Positions 38,235 to 49,058 of a DNA stretch of 64,000 nucleotides are shown here, in pieces. This DNA comes from Quillaja saponaria (Eukaryota > Streptophyta > Magnoliopsida > Fabales > Quillajaceae): the NCBI GenBank assembly GCA_029379385.1, contig CM055611.1, forward strand, positions 7,750,001-7,814,000, written 5' to 3'. The position numbers and the translations under genes were made by a program. The notes under the pieces were generated by a model. It was given only the letters and a program-made list of their open reading frames with translations, was not told the DNA's origin and ran no database searches. Numbering within the stretch: position 1 is the stretch's first letter; each line of letters begins with the position of its first letter.

Positions 38235-39789
38235 TAACTACACATAACTGATAAAATAGAAATTAATTGTGAACAAGTGATAGGTATATATATATACCCA
38301 CAACTATGAAAATAACTTACATTTAGTTGTTTGACAAAATAACTAGTTAAAGTTAAATTTTAATATATATATTTGGGAATTAAATTATGTAAGGGACTAT
38401 GGTTAAATAAGTAATTAGGGAAAATAAAATTTTGACCAAGTTAATGTCAAGTTATGAAATTTAAATTAGTGAATAAATTAATTTAATAAACCTTGCTTTA
38501 AGAGACATATTAGACATATTTACGTACGATTAAGAAATCGTAGAATTAACTTTGAAATGATTATTAGTAGTAATATATGAATTTATGATTTTTAGCTTCA
38601 GAGTGTGTAGAGGATATTCCGACACCATCACAGACTAGACAGACTGGCGAACCACGTACTTGAGCTATGAGTGAATTATGTGCTTTATGGTTATTAGATT
38701 TTTGTGTGCAACTATAAGTGTATTTGAATTGTTGTGTTATAAAACAAAAATAAATAAATGAGTTATTTCAGTGACTTAATTGAATAATATGTGATTGAAA
38801 TTGAATGTGATTGGTAAGGGCCAACAATATGAAGTTTTCTGAGAAATGGTTTTCATCTTTGAAATTAAAGTCCGGGTGGCTATTTGAATTTGAAAGTTGA
38901 TATGAGTTATTCTGATTCTGACAATTGTTTTGAAAACAATTGGAGTGCTCAGCTCCAATGGGATGGATTTGTGTACAGAGAATCACTTGTTGTGCAGGCC
39001 TGTAAATGCCCGGTGGGGGGAGATAATGTTGTGCGGGGCTGAGTTATTCATTGGCCCTTTGATTGTTTAATTGGTTGTTTAATTGTTGGTTTGCTTGTAT
39101 GATTTGTTTGCTATTTTGAAATTGTGAACTAAGTGAACTGTGATCATATGACCATGATAACCACATACGTACATCCATAAACTTCGATGAGTTTTAAACT
39201 ATGATATATGTGTTGTATGATACTAGTACCTGTAGGGTACATGATTTGCTCACTGAGTCCTTGTGACTCACTCTTTCCTTTGTGGTTTTTTTTTTTAGTT
39301 TCCAAGAAACCACTATTGGTCACTATAGAGTTGCTACCTGCCGACTTTGCTGCAGTAAGGTATATTTCGGAGATCGCACACTTGGATTGTATGGGGTGAT
39401 ATTTGCAGTCACTCTATGTGTTATGCATTATTGTTAGATACATATTAAGTTCACCACGATGATTACATGTTTTATTAAGAGCAAAGCTCCTCTGTATATT
39501 CTAATATTATAATTTACTATTGACTTTGTAACCAGGTTACTTATATTATGGGTATGTTCTACCGTACGGGGTACCTCTGCCAATATTTTCAGTAATCGTT
39601 TTATGTTTTGATTGTCAGTACAGGATTTTATTTTAACTCTATAATATTTTGATAGTATTAACTATAATGTGTTTTAAGTTGTGATGCACACTACTTGCAT
39701 ATTCAGGGTTACGGGAGTATGGACACCCATTCCTCCAACCAGTGATACCTCTATTTGGGGTGTGACACTGTATATTACCAAGAAAAAGC

Positions 39790-40480
39790 AATCAAGCCCT
39801 GAAAATAATGGTTTACTACAACGAAAATGATAACTGGAGTCCATTCAATTATGTAGTTCATCATGCCAAATCTAGAGGGATTGAGAGGCACATTTTCACT
39901 GAAATTGGTCTATATGTTCTTAAAACCCTAACTGCTCACAAAATTTAAATTTACATATATTAATTCCAAAACTAAAATAACTTGAAGGTAGTAACAGATG
40001 AAATTCGTTACAGGTTAAGACAGAAAACTATTAGCACTCCAATGGCAATCTTTGATAGTGTTACGATCAGGGGGACAAACGTCTAGAGGGAGAGAGTTTT
40101 CAGAGGGAGAGAATGGCTCGTTGCAAAGAAAAGTGGAGGAAGGAGAAAGGAAATTTGTTGGCTAAGTTTCAATTTCAGAAAAATATTTGCTTCTGGCACT
40201 CTATAAATAGGTGCAGTAAGTAGCAGACGCAAATACACACAACTTTAAACAAAATAATATTTTACATTTGCCTATGTAGATGCAGATAATAAAATGGCAG
40301 ACACAAATAAGCCTATAAAAAATGACACCAAAATTAAACCAGTAAGTGCTTATGGAAAATAATACAATCTACATTCAATTTTTTTTAATAAATATTTGTG
40401 TCTGCAATTTGGCAGACGTAGATAGAAAAATTACAAACACCAATAGTGGTTACCTACCTCTGCCAATAAACAAACTCAAA
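39790..40480. mobile_element. CACTA-like remnant, second copy of the 5-kb family
   Basis: AGTAGCAGACGCAAATA (about 40214), GATGCAGATAATAAAATGGCAGACACAAATA (about 40278-40310) and GTCTGCAATTTGGCAGACG (about 40402) match the subterminal-type motifs at 5.05-5.1 kb and 6.28-6.42 kb. The GAGGGAGAGA-rich stretch near 40090 corresponds to 4860-4990. No transposase and no certain termini. Confidence 0.35.
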
Positions 40481-41143
40481 TATGATAATTTCACTAATCC
40501 AATTTATGGATTTTTAGAAATCAATCAAATTTCAAAAACAAATTTAATAGTAGTAATATAATTGCAATTAATGTTTTTCACTATTATTTTTTCTCTAATT
40601 CTTCTTAAACTTAATAGTAGTAAGATTACAATTACTTTTTTTCCTTCTCTTTTTCAACTATGTTAATAGTAATTAAGGTTTAATTTTTTTAATATGCTTT
40701 TTTGTTGAATGTTTTTGTTAATCTAATAAATTCTAATAATTTATGGTAATATTGCTTTCCTAATTCTTCTTAGTCTAGTAAAAAATTTAATTAGACTTGT
40801 GTATTTGCTTACTAATCTTAACATAAAGTAATACTTTTTGTTAACTATAATTTTTGGATAGATAAATGCTTATTGAATATATATATATTATAAAAGCCAG
40901 AATACTCTTGTGGTCTCCTACTATATAATATACACATATTTAAATATTTAAATTATTTAAAAAGAAATTTAATTACATAAATTCCATCCAATCACTTTAC
41001 TAACTACTAAATAGTAATCTCTTCACTTTCCTACTCTGCTGCTCTCTCCCACCCTTATAATATATAAATATTTTTTATATAAAATAATTTAAATTAAGAT
41101 AAAATATTTGCATAACACGTACGTATGTGAGTGCAGGCCAATA

Positions 41144-41182
<39 letters not shown>

Positions 41183-41399
41183 AAAGACATGATTCATGTG
41201 CAACACATATGTCATTCTTAATAGTAAATTTTTCTTTTTAAAGGAGACCATGAGAATTATGTCTTATTAGTTTTTAAAAATTTATTCTTCCACTAATGAT
41301 TATATTATTAATTTATTACTTTTCTAAATGACATGACTTTTGTAATGCAAGCAAACATTTCATTTGCAAGTAATACAGTGATAAGAAGAGATCGTTCCT
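40481..41399. other. AT-rich intergenic stretch
   Basis: No gene. It contains TA/AT microsatellites near 40877-40890 and 41149-41180. A stretch starting TCTCCTACTATATAATATAC (40914) looks a little like a Helitron 5' end but has no matching 3' end. Confidence 0.4.
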
Positions 41400-42905
41400 A
41401 CGAGAAATTATACTACGATAGTGCTAAGTACTAATAATGTTGCAACTTAATTTTATTCAAACAAGTAGATTTGTGATTGATGGTTTTTTAGATTTAACTA
41501 GCAATTTTGTAAACTTAATAAACTCAAACCAAGGTTTACAATATCTCCAATTATTAACCTAAAGTTATTAATGAATTACAAGCATATTCCTATGTCTTAT
41601 AATAATATTCTCCTTAGTTAATTCACGGTGAATTAGACTAAGACAAATTCATTAAATGCTAATTCTACTTTGGTTACCTACGGCTAAAGAGTACATTTCT
41701 ATCTTTTTAACAAATCCTATGTCTTATAATAATATTCCCCTTAGTTAATTCACATATTCCTGTGTGAATTAGACTAAGACAAATTCATTAAGAGTCAAAA
41801 TTCATTAAGAGCCAATTTTACTTTGGTTACTTACGATTAAAAAGTATATTCCTATCTTTTTAACAAGTTAGATGAATAACCCAATCACAAACTAGATCGT
41901 CTAAGGTTAACTCTAAATTTATCTTTCTAAGCTAAATTATCTAATCAATCTAACTATTGATCAAGCAATTAAAAAATTTAAGATCAACACGAACATAAAT
42001 AATTGAAAACTAAGCATATATTAATTTAAAGCAAGAATCATATAGGCTACATGAGAGTTCTATTGTAATCCTAAAACAAAACTACTTTATAATAACTAGA
42101 GTAAGAAAAAATATAATTATGAAAAAGTCATTACAAGTAAACCAGAAATAAGAAGAAGAAAAGAAGACGCAAAGTTATCACTTCTCTAAGTCTTCACGAA
42201 CTCCTTAGTATCTCTCAACTTACTTGCTCTGATGTGTTACCAACCCCCATCATTCACCTCTTTTTATAGGCATTTTTTTCCTAGTTTAAAACAACTAGGA
42301 GTTTTAATTGAACACACATGAGCACCACGGCTCCAATCCACTTGGCACTACGTCTCCAACCCTACTTGGCACTATAACGCCAAGTCCTCTGTTTGCCAAC
42401 GAAGTTGTCCTTTATTTCCTTCTTGGTGCTATGACGCAATCCTCTCTCTCACTTGGTTATGTAAAACTTGTAATACTAGCACCATGGCTTCCTCTTACAC
42501 ACCACTGTGGTGCCAAGCTCTCTATCTTGATGGTCTGTTCTTAGGACTTCACTGCCGCGGTGCCATACGATGTACTGTCGCAACTCAATGCTCTTTGACT
42601 TGATACTCATTTTCTAGCTTCTTTGGCACCGCGGCTCGCAGGTCTTCCATGGTGTAGGGCTTCCTTCAACTTCTCCTTCTTTGATTCATACTAGGCTACT
42701 ACTCAAGATACTTTAAATCAAAATAAATAACTATTTTAAAAAAACTACTCATAAATGACATGAAACATTCCAAACTCCTAAATAAACATAACTTGACTAA
42801 ATAATAAATTCTAATTAAAATCTAACTCTAAACTCTGTGATTTAGCACAATTTAAGATTCATAATTATAGTGAAATAACTATATTTCACAAAATTATCAC
42901 TAAAC
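41400..42905 (-). repeat. Dispersed repeat, inverted copy (copy 3)
   Basis: Read on the minus strand this resembles 2650-3950: a TGATAATTTTGTGAAATATAG head (from about 42902), a GC-richer segment of GGCACCGCGGC-type motifs (42310-42660), then TAGGAATATG/GACATAGGAATATG segments (41585-41760). The 41586-41760 part is itself duplicated (TCCTATGTCTTATAATAATATTC at 41589 and 41707). The 42308-42544 ORF lies in the GC-richer part and has no domain. Confidence 0.45.
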
Positions 42906-43799
42906 TTATGTTATCTTTATTTTTATTTTTATTTTTAAATTGTCTACTTTGTTAATATTTTCAATCTAAAAATTAAAGTATAAGAAATAAGGATGTATAG
43001 AGGGAAAAAAAAAAAGTATTAAAGAATATTTTCATATAAAGTTTATGATTTATTTTCAAAGAACTTGTAAAAATTAGACTTGCCTTCTTCTTCTTCTTCT
43101 TCTTCTTCTTCTTCTTCTCTTTCTTTTTTTTATTTTTTGGGTAAAATTATAACATGACTTCTTGGTAATTAAAAAATTACTTGTGCATAATTTTCAAAGA
43201 AAGCAAGACAAAATAAAAATATATATGTGTAACGTCGTTGTTTATTATATTTTTACTATCATTTTTTTCTCCTATCAATATCAGTATGATATGTTAAGAA
43301 TTTAGATCTTCTCATTTGCAACATGATTCACGATGTACACATGTTAAAGGGAGAGATACACACTCATTCCCTTTAAGAAATGTATTTTCTTAAAAAACAA
43401 ATTTAATTTTTGAAATTTTTAACAAGACCAAGTGTTTTTCTCCTAACATTAGCCTTCCATTATATTGTAAAGAAAATCAATGATCAAAATTAGCCTCAGT
43501 CAGCCTTTCCTCCCCATATAATAAAACTCACCTTATACAACCTCTCCTTTTAACCACTCCATTTTCTTGTCACTCTTCTCTTGCAGAGCAACAATGGCAC
43601 CTTCCCTTCGAGTTTTGTAAATTATTTTTAGCCTTTTAAAAATCAAAATTGAAAGCAAAAACAACATAGTTAAACAAATGAAGCAGGAAGGAGAGAAAAA
43701 GGAAGTAAAGGGAATGAGGCTATTATAAAAGCATATTCATCATCATCATATCCATCCTAATTGAGGCATGGATGGATATCATAAAAGCTATTATAAAAG
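42906..43799. other. Intergenic with a CTT microsatellite
   Basis: About eleven CTT units lie at 43084-43118. The stretch 43508-43619 looks like a severed gene start (separate entry). Nothing else recognised. Confidence 0.5.
43508..43619 (+). other. Possible severed promoter, 5' UTR and start codon
   Basis: CATATAATAAAACTC (about 43514) resembles a TATA box; a C/T-rich leader follows, ending GCAGAGCAACA just before ATG at 43594. The reading frame MAPSLRVL stops at once with TAA. The spacing from TATA to ATG (about 75 bp) and leader composition fit a plant promoter and UTR whose coding body has been lost. It cannot be assigned to a gene. Confidence 0.25.
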
Positions 43800-44856
43800 C
43801 ACTATTAGAATTTTTTAGACACAAAATTTAGTTAGACCAAATGCTTTGATGGTGATTGATTAGGGGCAAGTATATGTCCATTTCAATTTTTTGAAAATTG
43901 GGCATACTTGACCGGTCAGACTAGTTAGACTTTCACGCAAGTGATAAATCGAACCAGGTTTAATTAAAAAATCATTTTGGTGGTTGGATTAGTAAAAATA
44001 GTAAAAATAAAAAAAACTAGTAAAACCGATGCCGAATTGATTTAACAAAATTATTTTTATTTGTATTATATATTAGTGAATATCTATATTTATATTAAAG
44101 ATTAGTGAAAACAATTATATTTTATATTGATATTGTCTTTATTATTTTGATGCATAAGTTGGAACTTGAATGTTATAATGCACAATAAATGAATCAATTG
44201 TCATATTAAGTATTAATAACTATCATTGACTATTTGTTACATGATTTTCTTATTATTTAATGAATATAAAAATTATTAGCTTTTGTTTTCTTGTGTATTT
44301 AGTATTTATAACTAATAGAAAACTTATATAATACGTATAATATTTAAAATACATAATTAAATATATTTATGATATCATCTGGCTTAACCAGTTGAACAAA
44401 TAACTTGAGAAGATAAATTTTTAAGTCAATAACAAATCATGTTTTTAAAACGTTAGTCTATTTCAAATCCTAATTTTGGTTGTTGGAGTGAGGACCAAAA
44501 CTTCAATATTATTATTAATTTATTTGTGAGATAAAATTATTATAACCTAAAAAGTTAATAGGTGCTTTGGGGGAAAAATCTCCAAATTGGTGCTTTCATT
44601 GCCATGGGATGCTTTTCTCCCATGCACTTCAGGACATTTTTGAAACCTAGAAAGTATTTTGGCTAAAATTTGTAAACACGATTTTTGTGAGAAGTTAATT
44701 ATCATTTGAGAACCTTTACTTAAAGGTCATTATTAAAATTGATATTCACCCTTTTTTTTTTTTTTTTTTTCACTTTTTGTGGCATTCAATTTTATTTTTT
44801 TAATAATTAAAAAAAAAAGTGAGTATAGTCATTGAAAATAGTAACAAGACATTATT
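43800..44856 (+). repeat. UGT-upstream-like block, left half (split by LTR element)
   Basis: GTTAGACCAAATGCTTTGATGG (about 43831) and 44460-44850 match 6.83-7.25 kb and 55.0-55.43 kb. The block stops at the target site of the LTR element (44852-44856) and resumes after it at 51242. Confidence 0.7.
43888..44450. mobile_element. MITE-like insertion, possibly Mutator-like
   Basis: Paralogous blocks run directly from AGTATATGTCTATT into CAAGTCCTAATTTC (6891 and 55060). Here about 570 bp interrupt at that point. The flanks GTCCATTTCAA (about 43876) and GTCTATTTCAA (about 44456) look like a 9-11 bp target duplication with one mismatch, the size expected for Mutator-like elements. The left end contains TTGACCGGTCAGACTAGTTAG. 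Terminal inverted repeats are poor. Confidence 0.4.
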
Positions 44857-47800
44857 TATTATAACCCAGCATTGCGACATTAGGAATATTTGATATAATA
44901 ACGTCAAGAATTAAGTAACATAAAATTTTTAATTATACAAATAAATAAGTATCAATGTGTACGTGAAAGATGATGGTAAATAACATGAGTATAAAAGGGA
45001 GTAAATTAATAAATAATGAAAACTAGAGTAAATAAATAAATTATATACATAGTTAAGACAAAACTAATTTGATTTGGAGCATGATATTATAATGTGAAAT
45101 TTTATAAGAAAAATAAAAGATAAAACACATGTGAGAATAAAATAAACATTTATACAAATATATGTATATATACAAATTAAAGAATAACACCCATCATTTT
45201 TTTTGGTGACTTTGACTTTGTTTTTTATTATTTCTTTTCTCCTTTTCCTTATATGTTTGGCCGATTTTCCCCTCCCCATTTGTTGTTCACCGCCTTCTGT
45301 TTTTCCTCCCCTGTTTCGGTCATTCTAGAGGAACTTAGAGCTTTCCCAACTTCATCTGAGACTTTGAAGCTTTCTATCTTTTTTGGCCATGCGTGAGTTT
45401 TACCCTATGTTGGGAAGGCTATAAATTTCACCATACTAGCCTTCCTTTTTACACCCAAACTCTACTCTTTTCCAACCCCAATCTTAGAGTAGTCACCGCC
45501 CTTGTTATGGGCAGCAACTATGAGTTTTCATCTTCTCGTATGCTGGCTGATATAAAGGAAGTTGAGGATGGTGCTGCATTAGGCTATGGAGATTAGGCAG
45601 CAAGGAAGTTAGAGTTCTAAGTGGTTGGTTGGTTACTCTCCTTTTCTTGCTTGGTTTGTGAGGTTTAGCTGATAGAGGGAATTTTTCTTCTTAGGTGTGG
45701 GTTGAAGTTTTAACCAAGCTGCCTGGTTTGGTGGTGTGGCTGCCACCATGATGCCCTGTTTTGAGATTAGGCGTGAGGTAAGTGGAAAGGCAATAACTTT
45801 GCTTTGTTAATTTCTTGTTTTACTTGAAATTTAAGTACTAACTTGTGGTCTAACTTAGCAAACTGAAATAAAGAACCTTAGTATATAAAGCATATAAGTA
45901 GGAGAGTTTTGATTTATGGATAAAAAAGTTAAGAATAAAGAGCATTTAGGAGGGTTATATAATTATAGAATTGTTTAGTTTAAGTCTCGATGGAAATTGA
46001 ATAATTAGTTTATGTGAAATTAATATTTGTAATGTGAATAAGATAAGAATTGGAATTCTTGGAATAGTGTATATATATATATATATAAATGCATACACAT
46101 GTATCAATGGAAGAAAATGATGCATTCAAGATGTTTGATAAAATGTTTACAAGAAAACTAGTTATAACTTTATGAATAAAACTTAGTAAATTTAAGTCTT
46201 AGTGGTTAGTATTGTTGGGGTGAATAAGAATTCATGAACAAGAGAAAAGAGTGATTGGTTTTAATATTGTCTATAAAATTTTGTAGCTTGATTCCAAACA
46301 TGTTGTCAGTTAGAGCTGTTAGACTGCGGCTAGGTCATGCAGGTTTTTTAGTACCCTGCTTTTGGTTCATGTAAGGAATTGAGTGGGTTCAAGACTAATT
46401 TTAGGAAAAGTTTCTAAATAAGAAAGATATACATACTTGTCTAATAATAAAATCAACAAATGGAATTGAATTTCGTTTTTACTTGAGAAAGTTATGTTCA
46501 ATTAACTAAGGTAAGGTCATAGCTATCAAAATCCTGCATTTTGCGAAATTTGATGCAACTTTAAAGAATAAATTGTATTGATGATATACACATCTAAAAA
46601 TTACAAATGATACACCATTATAAATCTACATGTGTCTAGTATTTAATAAATTTTATGAAACTACATTTGGAATTTTCTAGAGAAAAATATGACCGTTAAA
46701 ATGAAAACTGGTCCAAACCCTAACTTTGGATAGTTTCAGCATATTTAACTCGCTAGTGCTTTTTATCTTTCCGAATAGGTTCCTTCTACCCTATGCATTT
46801 TCAAGACATTTCAAATGTCTCTTCATTATTAACCTTATCACATAAACTACAATTCATACTAATTGACATGTAATAGCTTAATGGAAAACTTTCATAAAGA
46901 AACCTATACAAGTTGAGATATAAGCTTAGTAATTAAAAGATTATAACAATAACGTTTATAAACTAAGTATTATTTGAAAATATAAATTTCAGTTTCGGAT
47001 TCTAATGAGTACCTGATGAGACGCATGAACGTAAGTGTAGGTGACGAATGGAATCTGTTACAGGTGAATGGTTAATTGTTGCCCTTGGGGGCTAGATGAT
47101 TATGTGTAATTAAATATGCAATTTATATAAGTGATATATATATATATATATATATATAAATGAGCAAGCATAGTATTTCAGTGATTTATTTGAATTATGG
47201 TTAGTATTTCAGTGATTTATTTGAATTATGGTTGTTTGATATTGGTTGTTGTTGACAAGGGCCAACAAAGTGAGATTTTTATGAAAAATGATTTTTTTTT
47301 TTTTTTTATCTCAGAAATTAAAACTCCAGGTGCACCTAGGAGATTTTGATTTAAAATCTTGAAATTTTCTTATTCTAATAAATGTTTTTTTTAGTTGAGT
47401 GCTCAACCCTGGTGGATGGCTTATGTATGGAGATTAATTTGTTGTGCGGGAGCATAAATACCCAGCAGAGGGTGATACTATTGTGCGGAGCTGGGTTACT
47501 CATTGACCCTTTGTTTGCTTGGTCTGTTGAGATTTCTTTAATTAGTTTATGAATCTATGAATCGTATGAGTTGTGAATTTATAAAGACTACAAAAAAATA
47601 TACGTGTATTCTAAATTAAATCATAATGTTACTATATATGTTATATACTTGTGTTAAGTGATGCTAGTACCTTTTGGGTACAATTCTCTACTCACAGAGT
47701 TCGTAGGATTCACCCCTCTTTTGTGGATATTTTTTTTAGTAACAGGGCCTCAAAGGAAGTTATCCACGAATACGAGGTTTTGCTGTGGATTTAACGACAA

Positions 47801-47979
47801 ACTTAGGTTGTGATTTGTGTCAGTCAACAAACTTTTAAATGTTAACTTTTGTGTTTATAAGTTCTTGGTTTTATTCACTGGTTGGTCAAGAGTTATGGTC
47901 GGTCCTTTATTTGAGCCAGGTTTACGGAGGTTTGGTTACCATTCCTCCAACCAATCATACTTCCGTGAGGGGTGTGACA
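44857..47979 (+). repeat. 5' LTR of the 44.9-51.2 kb element
   Basis: Starts TATTATAACCC (family consensus TGTTATAACCC, one change at base 2) and ends GGGGTGTGACA. It contains a 30-bp duplication of TTAGTATTTCAGTGATTTAT... at about 47169-47230. Compared with the 3' LTR it lacks about 200 bp after 46256 and about 230 bp after 47805, so the two LTRs differ by large indels. Confidence 0.85.
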
Positions 47980-47982
47980 AGT

Positions 47983-47994
47983 TGGTATCAGAGC
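47983..47994 (+). other. Primer-binding site for initiator Met tRNA
   Basis: TGGTATCAGAGC, complementary to the 3' end of plant initiator-Met tRNA, starts four bases after the 5' LTR end. This fixes the LTR boundary and the plus-strand orientation. Confidence 0.95.
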
Positions 47995-49058
47995 TTGAGT
48001 TTAGAGGTCTATGACTGCAAATACTGGACGTTGTTGCTTTGTTTACCTACGTTACATGTGGCATATCTAGGCTTAGTGATGCATTCTAATTCATCTTGAA
48101 ACTTCAAGTTGTGATCCTCTAACGTGCCATTCTTGACCTTATATGATAGGTAGGCTTTAAATTCAATTGAGTTTGCTTATACACGATAATGTGTGGTTGT
48201 CATGTTATGATTTATGTGAGATAATGAAATATCGGCTTTGATTAGGAATAAACCAGTTCTCAGGTGTCTTTGACACAAAATTCAGATCGTAGAAGAATAT
48301 GGGTGACTTAACTGAAATCTCAATATAGTAACAATAGCCTTCCTAAGAGGTAAACTCTTCAGTTTAGTTCAATAAACTAACCAACCTTTTATGAGGGTAA
48401 TAAAAATAATATTTTTGTAATAACAATAGAGAGAAAAGAAGAAAAGACACCTATTTGACATAGGCTATGAACTTTTAAAGAACCCATCTTAAACCTACGT
48501 ACTATCACAGAGAAACGAACCGTGAAAATGCACATATATGTGTAGACCGTTCACTTCTTTTCAAGAGATATGAAAGGTTTCCTTTTCCAACGTTAAGTTT
48601 GTAGACCAATCTTGATGCCTAGAATCAACACACTCAGTGACTAAAAGAATAAAGTCTAAATCATCTTAAGTTTGTGTATGGTTATGAACTATTGAAGAAA
48701 CCCAGTTCAAATTTGTTTATTTTATAATGAAATGGATCGTGGAAACATATATAAATGTCTAGCCTATCTATTTTTCTCTCAAGTCTTCATCTTAAAAAGC
48801 ATGAAAAGTTTTATTTTTAATATCATGCTTGCAAACTAATTTTAATATTGAATATTGAATCTTGGAAATAATACACTTTTCAATTAAAAGAAAAGAATGA
48901 TTCGTTCTGATTGTATAATGATTAACAGTAGTTGAATTTTTCCTTCCTCTAATATATGTAATTTATTTGATCGATTGTAAAGACTCAAGACTTTTTTTAC
49001 ACTTGGAATATTATTAAGCTTAGACTAAGAAGGAATAACATTCCGAAAACTATTATCC
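47995..49058 (+). other. Non-coding interior of the LTR element
   Basis: Starts like a retroelement leader but no gag follows. From about 48455 two diverged copies of a ~226-bp unit are visible (TATGAACT-TT-AAGAA-CCCA, ATGGATCGTGGAAA / AACCGTGAAAA, then TATGAAAGGTTT / CATGAAAAGTTTT). Confidence 0.5.

Larger units (their letters stand above)
34054..39767 (+). mobile_element. Solo LTR, Ty3-like family A, split by a nested LTR
   Basis: It starts TGTTATAACCCG (34054) and ends GGGGTGTGACA (39767). Flanks are CTATA (34049-34053) and CTGTA (39768-39772), a 5-bp target duplication with one mismatch. No primer site follows the end. Removing the nested 34911-37992 element and its target copy leaves about 2.6 kb. 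The tail at 39000-39060 (AAATGCCCGG, GTGCGGGGCTGAGTTA, ATTGGCCCTTTG) matches 47.45-47.51 kb and 50.48-50.54 kb. Confidence 0.85.

Noticed and set aside
40914..41140. Small non-autonomous Helitron
   Set aside because: The TCTCCTACTATA start is suggestive, but no hairpin plus CTRR end or AT target could be fixed.
47817..48099. Overlapping ORFs across the LTR-leader junction
   Set aside because: They run through the LTR end and the primer-binding site and match no gag protein.
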